32,240 nucleotides of DNA from Amphritea sp. (GCA_025800245.1 JAOXSA010000397.1:1-32240), one strand, 5' to 3'. Shown: positions 17,621-25,164, numbered from the stretch's first letter. Made by a program: numbers and translations. Notes: generated by a model from the sequence alone, not told the origin.

Positions 17621-17830
17621 ATGAAGCAAAGTGAGCGAGCACTGGCGCAGTGTATTGGTTGTGGTTGTGATGATCATCGCAGCTGCGATACCGATTATGG
17701 TAAGTGCACATGGATTATCGTTGATCGTGAGCTGAAAGCCGGTGTCTGCAGTGGCTGTGAAGCGGCATTGCAGGCCTGGCATGACGGTGTCAGAACGCCA
17801 CCGGAGCTGGCGCAGGCTGCCAATGGCTGA
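17621..17830 (+). CDS. Small cysteine-rich zinc-finger-like protein
   Basis: 69 aa with seven cysteines: Cys11, 14, 16, 22, 29, 43 and 46, in a C-x2-C-x-C-x5-C-x6-C...C-x2-C pattern. This resembles the short CxxCGC...C...C.W...CSxC zinc-binding proteins often seen in phages and genomic islands. The first block reads QCIGCGCDDHRSC and the last VCSGC. Zinc binding is inferred. ATG at 17621 follows GGGAGAG, and a strong terminator lies just downstream, so this looks like a genuine one-gene unit. The partner or target is unknown. Confidence 0.75.
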   Translation: MKQSERALAQCIGCGCDDHRSCDTDYGKCTWIIVDRELKAGVCSGCEAALQAWHDGVRTPPELAQAANG

Positions 17831-17848
17831 GAGACGATAAGCAAATAC

Positions 17849-17878
17849 AAAAAAGGCGCTCAGATGAGCGCCTTTTTT
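17849..17878 (+). terminator. Bidirectional intrinsic terminator
   Basis: GGCGCTCAGATGAGCGCC flanked by an A6 run on the left and a T6 run on the right (stem 17851-17862 with 17865-17876). It ends the 17621 gene on the plus strand and, read on the other strand, also lies downstream of the DUF1329 gene. A second 9-bp inverted repeat (GCTACCAGT 17887-17895 with ACTGGTAGC 17911-17919) is nearer the DUF1329 stop. Confidence 0.88.
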
Positions 17879-17930
17879 GTCTCTCTGCTACCAGTGGGCT
17901 TGCTGGGCATACTGGTAGCAGTGAAAAGGA

Positions 17931-19283
17931 TCAGCGTTTACCCATCCGGCGAATAGCCTGTGGTGTAAAGTCGCGATGCTTGAAACGGGCGGTGAAGTCA
18001 AAACCGTCACCCTCTTCGTTGGTCAGGCTACCGACCAGATAGCGACCGGATTGCAGGTCATACAGCACTTCGGCAGCCAGCCAGGGCACCTGAGCGTCAC
18101 GGAACTGGATCTGGTGCGATTCGCCGACACGCCACAACTGGCCGCGGCCATCGTAGTGATCGACCACCGCGATCTGCCAGGTATCTTCATCGATAAAGAA
18201 TACCCGCTTGGCATAGATATGACGGGCACTGTCTTTCAGCGTTGCCTCAACCTGCCAGACCCGGTGCAACTCATAACGGGTCAGCTCGGGATTCATATGA
18301 CCAGGCTGCAGGATCTGCTCGTAGGTCACATCCCGGTCAGCCAGTTTGAAGCTGTTATAAGGGATATAGATCTCTTTTTTACCCACCAGATTCCATTCAT
18401 AACGATCCGGCGCGCCGTTGAACAGGTCCAGGTTGTCAGATGTACGCTGGCCATCAGACGCGGTTCCTGGTGCGTCGTAGGCTACCTGTGGTGCACGACG
18501 TACCCGGCGCTGACCGGCGTTATACAGCCATGCCTGACGAGGTTTAGCAATCTGGTTCTGCGCTTCATGTACCAGCAGCACGTTACCGGTCAGTCGGGCC
18601 GGTGCCTGAATCTGCTGGGTGAAGTAGAACAGGATATTGTCATCCTTCTCGTTCCGGCCGCCTTTCAGGTAGTCAGGCCAGGCCATCCGCTCATTGATTT
18701 TAACCGGCACAAAGTTACCGTTCTCATGTACCGGCACCTGAACGTAGGTACGCTCCAGAGAGCCACCGCGGTAGCGGGTCATATGGTTCCAGATCGCTTC
18801 CAGACCGTTTTGCGGGATCGGGAAGGGAACACCTTCCAGGGTGTTTTTGCTCAGGCCATTACCACCGTCAGTGAGTTCAGCGTTGACCGCATTCTGGCGC
18901 ACATTATCGTACAGCCGCTGCGGCAGAGAGGCGGTGCGATGGGTCGGATAGACATTCATAGTGAATGTATCCGGGTACTTGCTGAACATCGCCATCTGGC
19001 CCTGTGTCAGCTTATCTTTATGTTGCTCTGCGTTGGCAGCCGTGATCGTTATTAGCGGTTGTTCGCTCGCAAATGGATCAGCGTAACGCTCTCCACCTGC
19101 CGGTAAACCGCCATTCCATGCCGGAATGGTGCCGTCGGCATTGCCTGCTTTCTCTGCTCCCAGCGGGGTCAGGCTGCTGCCGAGTTTAGCGGCTTCTGCT
19201 TCGCTAACCGCGGCCATCGTATGCAGGCTGAACGTCAGGCCCATGGCAGAACCCAGGATCAGCGCAGTCGATTTAAAATTCAT
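17931..19283 (-). CDS. DUF1329 family envelope protein
   Basis: 450 aa. The signal peptide is STALILGSAMGLTFSLHTMAA, so the protein is exported. The mature start VSEAEAAKLGSSLTPLGAEKAGNADGTIPAWNGGL is characteristic of DUF1329, as are HRTASLPQRLYDNVRQNA (about 115-132) and YELHRVWQVEATLK. The fold is related to LolA/LolB-type lipid-binding barrels, so transport of a hydrophobic compound is plausible but unproven. ATG at 19283 is preferred because AAGGAGA stands eight bases before it; a TTG at 19289 would be too close to that site. The DUF1302 gene is 25 bases upstream and the pair is a common operon. Confidence 0.92.
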   Translation of the reverse strand: MNFKSTALILGSAMGLTFSLHTMAAVSEAEAAKLGSSLTPLGAEKAGNADGTIPAWNGGLPAGGERYADPFASEQPLITITAANAEQHKDKLTQGQMAMFSKYPDTFTMNVYPTHRTASLPQRLYDNVRQNAVNAELTDGGNGLSKNTLEGVPFPIPQNGLEAIWNHMTRYRGGSLERTYVQVPVHENGNFVPVKINERMAWPDYLKGGRNEKDDNILFYFTQQIQAPARLTGNVLLVHEAQNQIAKPRQAWLYNAGQRRVRRAPQVAYDAPGTASDGQRTSDNLDLFNGAPDRYEWNLVGKKEIYIPYNSFKLADRDVTYEQILQPGHMNPELTRYELHRVWQVEATLKDSARHIYAKRVFFIDEDTWQIAVVDHYDGRGQLWRVGESHQIQFRDAQVPWLAAEVLYDLQSGRYLVGSLTNEEGDGFDFTARFKHRDFTPQAIRRMGKR

Positions 19284-19308
19284 CTTCAATTCTCCTTGGA
19301 TTCAATAC

Positions 19309-21207
19309 TCAGAAAGATACGGATGCGCTCAGAGATAAAAAGTCGCGGTCTTTGTTTGGAGTGAAATCCCCACCGAAGAAATTGGTATAGCTGATCTGTA
19401 CCTGATATTGATTCAGATAATCGGCTGTCAGGCTCATCGACAATGTCTTCTCGTCCTCGTTGAATACCGCTCCAGGCTGTGGACCGTAACCCTCAAGACC
19501 GTGCTTCAAACTCACCTCAGGCTTAAGGTTTACCCCGGCAAATACATCAGGATAATTCAGCGTCGCTCTGGCGATATATCCGAATGAGTTCTGGGTGACG
19601 AAGCCTTCATCGTCAGATGGGGAAAAACCATAAATACCGTTCCGCCCGTACTTGATTGCATTGTCCCCTTCATCCAGGTCGTGTACGTGGGTCCAGCCCA
19701 ACTCGCCGACCAGCGTCAGACGGCTTGCCCCCATTACCTGATCAAAGTTCTTAATCAGACCTGTCTGCAATTGAGTGATATTAAACTCATCATAGCCGCT
19801 GATGGTGCCGCCAAATGGCGCACTGCTGACACGGGAACTTGCTGGGTTGGTTGTATCTGTGCCCAGCGTCAGCATCGCTGCGACCAGCATCGGGCCGTTC
19901 AATTGGACAGGTACATCCCGTTTGTGGCTTATTTCACCAGTCCACGCCATATCACCAATGCTGGTACTGAAGCTCAGACCGATCATATTGATATCTTCAG
20001 GGTATTCAACAAAATAGGTGCTGTTAAATGCCTGAGTCAGGCCGTGGATTTGTTGTGCCTGCTGTGGCGTGACAAGGGAGCCCAGTACCGCTGCCTGCAG
20101 AGTCGGATCCAGTGCCGTGGTTGTAGGGTTATTAGGTGTTTTTATACCGCTGATAATAGGCAATCGGCTATGGTATCTGGAATAAAACAGGCCGAACTCA
20201 GTGCCATTCAGCTCTTCAGCGTAGTAACGCAGAGCGATACCAAACTGACCATCGTCGTCCGCTTCTTTTATGCCATCACTAGCCCGGGAAACAACCTGGT
20301 TGTCAAAGAAACTACTGATACTGCTATTAAAGTATGTGGCGTCATTGGCTGTTATCTGAGAAGTGGGGGAGTATATACGAATGCCATCACAGCCTTCTGC
20401 GGTAAAATCATTGGTGGAAAAGTAGGTACCACAGCCTTCAATAACTGTTTTCTCCCATTCCAGTTGATAGAAGCCTTCAACACTCAGGTTGTCGGTAACC
20501 CCAAGAGAAGCGAATGCCAGATTTACGGGCAGCAAACCCTCTTTGATTTCCGCACCGGCGCGGCGAAAGGCGCTGACATCAATCGGGTTGATGACATTAT
20601 TGCCGCCCTGGATAAAGATGCTCTCGCCCCAGTTAACCACCTGGCGCCCCAACCGGACATCCAGTGGCTGGTCGTTGACTTCAAATTCACCGTAAATGTA
20701 TGCATCCAGAATTTCAGCGCCAGAGAATTTTGCATAGTCGTTAAAATCGTTGTCGTTCAGTTCCGAGTTGGCGGCGTAGTTGTTTGGACTGTGTCCATGA
20801 TTTGCATTGCCTTCACTCTGCGCGGAATCGTACCAGTACTTACCACGCACAAACGCGCCGATATTATCTTTTTGCAGCTCCAGATCATGCACGCCTTTAA
20901 CGACAGTGGAGAAAGCATCGCCTGCCGCGTAGTTCTGTGTACCATCATCATAACTACCGGAACCCGCGCTGGTACCGCCATTGGCCTGGGATATCAGATC
21001 GCTACTTGGATCGCTCACCCGCCAGCTGGAACCGATCGATAGCTGTGAATCAAACCGACCTTCGATGTCTCCGATATTGAATTCAACTGCACTGGCTGGC
21101 AGGGCGAGGGCGGAAGAGATAATTCCCAGGGAAACACTTTGAGCGAGCCGGCGGCGCAGGAACCGCGGGCGGCAGGTTGCAGACGTCCTGTTCAGTCTGT
21201 GTGCCAT
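19309..21207 (-). CDS. DUF1302 family outer-membrane-type protein
   Basis: 632 aa. The N-terminus has a long basic region, then LAQSVSLGIISSALALPASA as signal peptide, then VEFNIGDIEGRFDSQLSIGSSWRV as in DUF1302 proteins. The body has alternating amphipathic strands and ends with LSASVSF, an aromatic C-terminal residue typical of outer membrane beta barrels. VRLGRQVVNWGESIFIQGGNNVINPID (about 190-216) is a conserved DUF1302 block. It pairs with DUF1329, probably to move a hydrophobic molecule across the outer membrane (inference). ATG at 21207 is preferred over GTG at 21216 because AAAGGTG is well spaced from it. It is divergent from the AraC-type regulator. Confidence 0.92.
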   Translation of the reverse strand: MAHRLNRTSATCRPRFLRRRLAQSVSLGIISSALALPASAVEFNIGDIEGRFDSQLSIGSSWRVSDPSSDLISQANGGTSAGSGSYDDGTQNYAAGDAFSTVVKGVHDLELQKDNIGAFVRGKYWYDSAQSEGNANHGHSPNNYAANSELNDNDFNDYAKFSGAEILDAYIYGEFEVNDQPLDVRLGRQVVNWGESIFIQGGNNVINPIDVSAFRRAGAEIKEGLLPVNLAFASLGVTDNLSVEGFYQLEWEKTVIEGCGTYFSTNDFTAEGCDGIRIYSPTSQITANDATYFNSSISSFFDNQVVSRASDGIKEADDDGQFGIALRYYAEELNGTEFGLFYSRYHSRLPIISGIKTPNNPTTTALDPTLQAAVLGSLVTPQQAQQIHGLTQAFNSTYFVEYPEDINMIGLSFSTSIGDMAWTGEISHKRDVPVQLNGPMLVAAMLTLGTDTTNPASSRVSSAPFGGTISGYDEFNITQLQTGLIKNFDQVMGASRLTLVGELGWTHVHDLDEGDNAIKYGRNGIYGFSPSDDEGFVTQNSFGYIARATLNYPDVFAGVNLKPEVSLKHGLEGYGPQPGAVFNEDEKTLSMSLTADYLNQYQVQISYTNFFGGDFTPNKDRDFLSLSASVSF

Positions 21208-21493
21208 TGCTTTCACCTTTAAATTGTATTGTTATTTTTGTTCGCTGTTTTTACTGACAAAAACAGTTGCGTGCTACAGGCTGATTCGGACAGCGTCGGA
21301 ACATCGCAAATAAAGTGACGTTACGTCAGAGTAGATAATTTGCCAACTTTATTTCTATTCACAATAACAATAGCTGTCATTATCACTGACAAAAAAAACC
21401 GCAACTATTTTTTTGCTTGCAACTGATATAAGTTAAATGAATAGTTTAGATCTGATTTTCGTCTGACAAACACAATAACATTACAGAGAAAAT
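21208..21493. promoter_or_regulatory. Divergent regulatory region between DUF1302 and the AraC-type regulator
   Basis: 286 AT-rich bases. A perfect 13-bp palindrome TGACGTTACGTCA lies at 21316-21328. CTGTTTTT/AAAAACAG is an 8-bp inverted repeat at 21245-21266. The octamer CTGACAAA occurs three times in direct orientation at 21254, 21386 and 21463. These are candidate operator or activator sites, most simply for the adjacent regulator. Which of them it binds cannot be decided from sequence. Confidence 0.45.
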
Positions 21494-22564
21494 ATGATGG
21501 ACAAGACCATCACAGTTCCAAGCGGCTACGTCCTCTATCTGCTCCAGCAAGTGGAGAAACAGGGCTACAATCTGACAGAGCTTCTTGATGAGTTGGGTAT
21601 CGATCCCCGTGAAATTGAGATGCGAACCGAGTTTTCTGCTGTCAAATTCGGTCAGCTGTATCAGCGGATTATGTGGACTGCGCAGGATGAATCCTTCGGT
21701 ATGCTATCGGGCGGCAGGGTTCCGAATGGCACTTTCAGGATGATGTGTCATGCCATTATTCACTGCCCGACGCTGGAGCGGGCGATCTACCGTTGCAGTT
21801 CCTTCTATGAGATCTGCAGAGGGACTCAGGTTAAGCCTCAACTGATCCGCAAGGGCCGTTATGCCAAGCTTTCGTTTGCGCCGATCAGCTCCGCTTCTGA
21901 AGAAGAAGTGAAAACACTTCTGGAAAATGAGACGCCGATGGAGGTCCGTACCGGGCTGTCAATGTGGCATCACTTTATCAGTTGGCTGATCGGCACCCGA
22001 CTGGATCTGAAAGCGGCTTATTTCCGCTTCCCCAAGCCCGATGACAGTTATCATTATGAGACACTGTTTCAGTCGGAAATAAAGTTTGATCAGCACGATC
22101 ATGCCATCGTCTTTCCGGCCCGGTTCCTCGATTATCCTATTGTGCAGAACGATGAGACGCTGCGTTCATTTCTGCAGACGGCCCCTTATCAGTTGATTGT
22201 GATGGTGGATAATGATCAGAGCCTGACCTCACAGGTTGTGGCATTGCTGGGTAAGGATTTCAGCCGTGAACTGCCAGGTTCAGAAGAAGTGGCCTTTAAA
22301 CTGAATATGTCAGTATCAACACTGCGCCGTCGCCTGTCCGAGGAAGATACCTCGTACCAGAAGATCAAGGATCAGTGCCGGATGAAGGCTGCGGTGAACT
22401 ATATGGACTCGCCGCAACTGTCGATCAATGATGTCGCAGCGCTGATGGGGTTTGATGAGCCTTCAGCGTTTTTCCGTTCATTCAAGAAGTGGACCGGTAT
22501 GACTCCTGGCGAGTACCGTAAGAGCGAGACATACGGTCAGAAGTACCGTCTGGTATCTGATTGA
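21494..22564 (+). CDS. AraC-family transcriptional regulator (OruR/ArgR-like, Arabinose_bd N-domain)
   Basis: 356 aa. Residues 1-240 resemble the Arabinose_bd (PF12625-type) sensor domain: VPSGYVLYLLQQVEKQGYNLTELL and GRVPNGTFRMMCHAIIHCPTLERA are typical. Residues about 255-350 are the double helix-turn-helix: FKLNMSVSTLRRRLSEEDTSYQKIKDQCR, then INDVAALMGFDEPSAFFRSFKKWTGMTPGEYR. It probably activates the divergent DUF1302-DUF1329 pair in response to a hydrophobic or amino-acid-derived ligand (inference from context). Two ATG codons are adjacent (21494 and 21497); either could be used. Confidence 0.92.
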   Translation: MMDKTITVPSGYVLYLLQQVEKQGYNLTELLDELGIDPREIEMRTEFSAVKFGQLYQRIMWTAQDESFGMLSGGRVPNGTFRMMCHAIIHCPTLERAIYRCSSFYEICRGTQVKPQLIRKGRYAKLSFAPISSASEEEVKTLLENETPMEVRTGLSMWHHFISWLIGTRLDLKAAYFRFPKPDDSYHYETLFQSEIKFDQHDHAIVFPARFLDYPIVQNDETLRSFLQTAPYQLIVMVDNDQSLTSQVVALLGKDFSRELPGSEEVAFKLNMSVSTLRRRLSEEDTSYQKIKDQCRMKAAVNYMDSPQLSINDVAALMGFDEPSAFFRSFKKWTGMTPGEYRKSETYGQKYRLVSD

Positions 22565-22638
22565 TATTTATCTGTATTCATCACAAAGCCCTGATCGGAG
22601 AAAAATTAAAAAAAATACATTTTTCCCGTTCAGAAGTA

Positions 22639-22666
22639 TTGACACATTCCTCAAATCCTTTAATAT
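22639..22666 (+). promoter_or_regulatory. Sigma70 promoter of the tRNA operon
   Basis: Consensus -35 TTGACA (22639-22644), a 16-base spacer and -10 TAATAT (22661-22666), followed by a GC-rich discriminator (ACGCGGCC) typical of stringently controlled stable RNA. tRNA-Ser begins 14 bases after the -10. Confidence 0.85.
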
Positions 22667-22679
22667 ACGCGGCCTCACT

Positions 22680-22770
22680 GGAGGGGTGGCTGAGTGGTCG
22701 AAAGCACCGGTCTTGAAAACCGGCGGGGGTTAATAGCCTTCCCAGGGTTCGAATCCCTGCCCCTCCGCCA
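22680..22770 (+). tRNA. tRNA-Ser (anticodon UGA)
   Basis: 91 nt. The acceptor arm GGAGGGG pairs with CCCCTCC, followed by discriminator G and encoded CCA. The anticodon loop is CTTGAAA with TGA at 22714-22716. The long variable arm (GCGGGGGTTAATAGCCTTCCC region) marks a class II tRNA. The T-arm is GGGTTCGAATCCC. Confidence 0.97.
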
Positions 22771-22787
22771 TTAAGGTGAGCAAGTGT

Positions 22788-22863
22788 TCCTCGATAGCTC
22801 AGTTGGTAGAGCAGTAGACTGTTAATCTATTGGTCGCTGGTTCGAGTCCAGCTCGAGGAGCCA
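22788..22863 (+). tRNA. tRNA-Asn (anticodon GUU)
   Basis: 76 nt. Acceptor TCCTCGA pairs with TCGAGGA, then G and CCA. The anticodon loop CTGTTAA has GTT at 22821-22823. It lies 17 bases after tRNA-Ser in the same operon. Confidence 0.97.
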
Positions 22864-22867
22864 GAAC

Positions 22868-22943
22868 GGGTCGTTAGCTCAGTTGGTAGAGCAGTTGGCT
22901 TTTAACCAATTGGTCATAGGTTCGAATCCTATACGACCCACCA
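22868..22943 (+). tRNA. tRNA-Lys (anticodon UUU)
   Basis: 76 nt. Acceptor GGGTCGT pairs with ACGACCC, then A and CCA. The anticodon loop CTTTTAA has TTT at 22901-22903. It follows tRNA-Asn by four bases. Its last 19 bases plus the next four recur at 23104-23126. Confidence 0.97.
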
Positions 22944-22954
22944 CTTCATAGAAG

Positions 22955-22979
22955 AAACCGCTTAAAGGCGGTTTTTTTA
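22955..22979 (+). terminator. Intrinsic terminator of the tRNA operon
   Basis: AAACCGC (22955-22961) pairs with GCGGTTT (22968-22974), followed by a T run to 22978. Confidence 0.85.
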
Positions 22980-23007
22980 CGCCCAAATTTTGTCATCTGA
23001 AGCTTGG

Positions 23008-23114
23008 CGTATAGGATGAGAACCGTAAAAGGTTCGAGCCTCGCGTAGCGAGACAGCGTTGCCTTTGGCAACGACCCGAAGGGCCAGCGCGATAGCGTGC
23101 AGTAATCCTATACG
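23008..23114. repeat. Hairpin cassette bounded by inverted copies of the tRNA-Lys 3' sequence
   Basis: CGTATAGGAT (23008-23017) is the exact inverse of ATCCTATACG (23105-23114), which also occurs in tRNA-Lys at 22926-22935. Between them are several short hairpins: CTCGC-GTA-GCGAG (23040-23052), CGTTGCC-TTT-GGCAACG (23057-23073), CCC-GAA-GGG (23075-23083) and CGC-GATA-GCG (23088-23097). It may fold as a multi-stem RNA or act as a small palindromic repeat element. Confidence 0.6.
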
Positions 23115-23126
23115 ACCCACCACTTC
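23104..23126 (+). repeat. Direct repeat of the tRNA-Lys 3' end
   Basis: 23 bases identical to 22925-22947, covering the 3' side of the T-arm, the 3' acceptor strand with CCA, and four trailer bases. The 5' body of a tRNA is absent, so this is a fragment, not a second tRNA. Confidence 0.85.
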
Positions 23127-23131
23127 TGAAG

Positions 23132-23156
23132 AAGCCACCTTAGGGTGGTTTTTTTG
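23132..23156 (+). terminator. Second terminator, after the repeated tRNA-Lys end
   Basis: GCCACC and GGTGG with a TTA-containing loop, followed by seven T (GGTGGTTTTTTTG). Its position after the repeated tRNA end mirrors the first terminator at 22955, so the trailer and terminator seem to have been duplicated with the tRNA end. Confidence 0.7.
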
Positions 23157-23211
23157 TGCCTGAGATTTGTGATTCCTGCATCGTATTTCTTTTCAGCTTC
23201 GTCGGTGGCGT

Positions 23212-23285
23212 GGCTAGACCGGAAGGCAAAGCCTTCCTTGCTCGACCGCATCACAAGTGATGCTAGCTGGTGGCTGGAAAAAGCG
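23212..23285 (+). repeat. Hairpin element, copy A
   Basis: Two hairpins, GGAAGGC-AAA-GCCTTCC (23221-23237) and GCATCAC-AA-GTGATGC (23248-23263), are joined by TTGCTCGACC and followed by GCTAGCTGGTGGCTGGAAAA and AGCG. Copy B (25045-25152, opposite strand) keeps the linker and tail but has different stem sequences that still pair. It lies downstream of the tRNA operon and convergent to the MATE gene. Confidence 0.75.
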
Positions 23286-23401
23286 AACAGCAGCCAGTAT
23301 CAAACCATGTACAGCTATCTAATAAAGTTCTTTTCTCGTCTTGCTGAAAAGCATCTGATTGATAGTGAAAAATGTTTCACTCCAGAAATGCCAGGGCTGC
23401 A

Positions 23402-24712
23402 TTAAGCAGCTCTCCACAAATCATACTGATTGCTTTTTAGCCTCACATACATTGCCAACGTCACCAGCGCGTCAAAGGTTATTCCCAGTCCAAACAGAAT
23501 TGCTATTGAATTCAGCGTTGGAACAAACGACTCCTGCTGATACAGCAGATAAGCCCCACCATAGAAAACGGTGTTTACGATTAAAGACTGATAGAGCATC
23601 AGATCAGTACGACCACAGCCATAGAAATAACTGTCCAGCACGTTATTTAGAGCAAAGATGGCATAAAAACTAACCAGCAGCAGGGTCAGTTCGGAAACCT
23701 GTTGATCATCATTAATGCCCATGATGGTATGGATAAACCATTGCCAGCCGGGAATGGTTAGAAACCATAACAGTATAAACAGAGCAGTTAGCTGCATATA
23801 ACCCGACATACGAGCGCCGACAAAGCCTTCGTGCGTGGCTGCATCCTGCTTGATCAAATTACTTAGCGCCAGCACCGGCAACAGCAGCCAGCCCCAGATA
23901 AACTGGTTGGTCACCCAGTAAACGCCGGACTGCTCGACCTCGTTAACCATCTTGAGGATCATAAACATAAAGGCCAGGTTACGAACCAGCGATTCCAGCC
24001 CCGAACGGGCGGACACTATAAACCACTTCTTCAGCCAGCTTTGTGTTGCCAAACTCTGAATGCTGAAACCGAGTACATTTAGTCGATAGAGCCAGAACAA
24101 CGAACCAGCTACCAAAAAGCTGTTTACTACAATATTTGTCCAGGCCACACCATTAACACCCAATTGCATAGAAAATGAAAACTGGCTGACAAACAAGCTG
24201 TCAAATATAACGGTTAAAAATGTTTTGAACAGTAGCAGGCGATACAGCAGACGCTCATGCTTCATAGTCACCAATACCACAATCGCCATGGCATAAAAGG
24301 ACGACAGTAGAAGACCGACAGATTCCAGCCTTATGTAAGAAACCGTGGCTTTTTGCAGAGCATCTGATTGCTCCATTCCAGCAACCAGTTCGTCGGCGAA
24401 GATCAATACAAATATTGACAGCAAACCATAGGCAGCAATAAAACCCACCAAGGCAATGGTGACCCGCTGTTTGAATTGTTTCCTATCACCAACCACCTGC
24501 CCAAGAATAAAATACAGCGGCAGCAGTAGGCCTTCTGCCAATACCTCATACATCAAGTTAAGCCAGGCTATCTGAGAGGCGATATTAAAACCCCAGGTTT
24601 CTGGTAAGGAACCGAGGAAATAGACTCTCAAAGTGGAATAAATCACTGGAATAAACTGGGTTAGCAACAGGGCTAGAAACAGATGGTAATCCAGTCTTTT
24701 CAGGGCGAGCAT
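23402..24712 (-). CDS. MATE-family-like multidrug/polysaccharide-type efflux transporter
   Basis: 436 aa with about twelve hydrophobic membrane segments spread along the chain, as in MATE transporters (Na+ or H+ antiporters). The region YIRLESVGLLLSSFYAMAIV (about 126-145) and the following VLVTMKHERLLY fit MATE helix 4 and its loop. LGVNGVAWTNIVVN (about 183-196) fits the LGVxGAAxAT block. The substrate cannot be told. ATG at 24710-24712 has AAGGA upstream. The gene is visibly more AT-rich than its neighbours and sits between two inverted copies of a hairpin element next to a tRNA operon, so acquisition by transfer is possible. Confidence 0.72.
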   Translation of the reverse strand: MLALKRLDYHLFLALLLTQFIPVIYSTLRVYFLGSLPETWGFNIASQIAWLNLMYEVLAEGLLLPLYFILGQVVGDRKQFKQRVTIALVGFIAAYGLLSIFVLIFADELVAGMEQSDALQKATVSYIRLESVGLLLSSFYAMAIVVLVTMKHERLLYRLLLFKTFLTVIFDSLFVSQFSFSMQLGVNGVAWTNIVVNSFLVAGSLFWLYRLNVLGFSIQSLATQSWLKKWFIVSARSGLESLVRNLAFMFMILKMVNEVEQSGVYWVTNQFIWGWLLLPVLALSNLIKQDAATHEGFVGARMSGYMQLTALFILLWFLTIPGWQWFIHTIMGINDDQQVSELTLLLVSFYAIFALNNVLDSYFYGCGRTDLMLYQSLIVNTVFYGGAYLLYQQESFVPTLNSIAILFGLGITFDALVTLAMYVRLKSNQYDLWRAA

Positions 24713-25044
24713 ACTTCTACTGTCCTTGTATCTATACCGTGATAAAAATCAGCTTAATATTAAATCAGTGCAGCTATTATTATGCTTAAACACCAGTATT
24801 AACTTTGTTTTCATTGGTTTGCTTTTATTTGCTTGCTTCAATGTCATTATCATTGCATGGCTTATTCAAAAAAGAGTCGAGTTAAAGACAAATTAGGTAA
24901 AAGCTTATCCGGTACAGGGGCTTATGGGGAGCTATTGGAAGCTGCTCCCTCATGGTATCTCCGAGAGACGCAAATTGCTGAGTCTCTTATCGGCACGAGG
25001 GCGTGCCTCTCTACAGTGTTTTTTTTATACTCCGTGGTGCTTTA
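24713..25044. other. Intergenic region with an array of short inverted repeats
   Basis: No convincing gene. The MATE promoter must lie in the AT-rich 24713-24800 part. Further right are three short inverted repeats: GGGAGC/GCTCCC (24927-24949), AGAGAC/GTCTCT (24964-24987) and GGCAC/GTGCC (24992-25007), then eight T at 25019-25026. They resemble in style the hairpin elements at 23008 and 23212. Confidence 0.5.
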
Positions 25045-25152
25045 CGCTTTTTCCAGCTACCAGCTACCAGCTACCAGCTACCAGCTACCAGCTACCAGCA
25101 AGCATTGCTTGCAATGCGGTCGAGCAAGTCACGCATGCGTGACGGTCCAGCC
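25045..25152 (-). repeat. Hairpin element, copy B, with expanded heptamer
   Basis: Read on the minus strand it runs GGACC, hairpin GTCACGCATGCGTGAC (25128-25143), linker TTGCTCGACC, hairpin GCATTGC-AA-GCAATGC (25102-25117), then repeated GCTGGTA and GCTGGAAAAAGCG. Linker and ends match copy A, the stems do not, yet both stay perfectly paired. It begins 12 bases past the greB stop. Confidence 0.75.
25053..25099. repeat. Heptanucleotide tandem repeat (CCAGCTA, 6.7 copies)
   Basis: Six exact copies of CCAGCTA (25053-25094) followed by CCAGC. It lies inside hairpin element copy B. Copy A has about two related units, so the array has expanded here, probably by slippage. Confidence 0.95.
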
Positions 25153-25164
25153 CCTCGCCCCTCG

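Noticed and set aside
17976-19055. Long plus-strand frame opposite the DUF1329 gene
   Set aside because: It is antisense to a clear signal-peptide protein of a known family and has no domain or ribosome site.
19681-21042. Long plus-strand frame opposite the DUF1302 gene
   Set aside because: Composition is that of a shadow frame; the opposite strand encodes the recognised protein.
23145-23405. 86-codon plus-strand frame
   Set aside because: It runs through hairpin element copy A, has no ribosome site and looks like chance translation.
24838-24858. Fur-box-like TGTCATTATCATTGC
   Set aside because: Only about 10 of 19 consensus positions match, and no promoter is placed around it; weaker than all four boxes in the small-RNA array.
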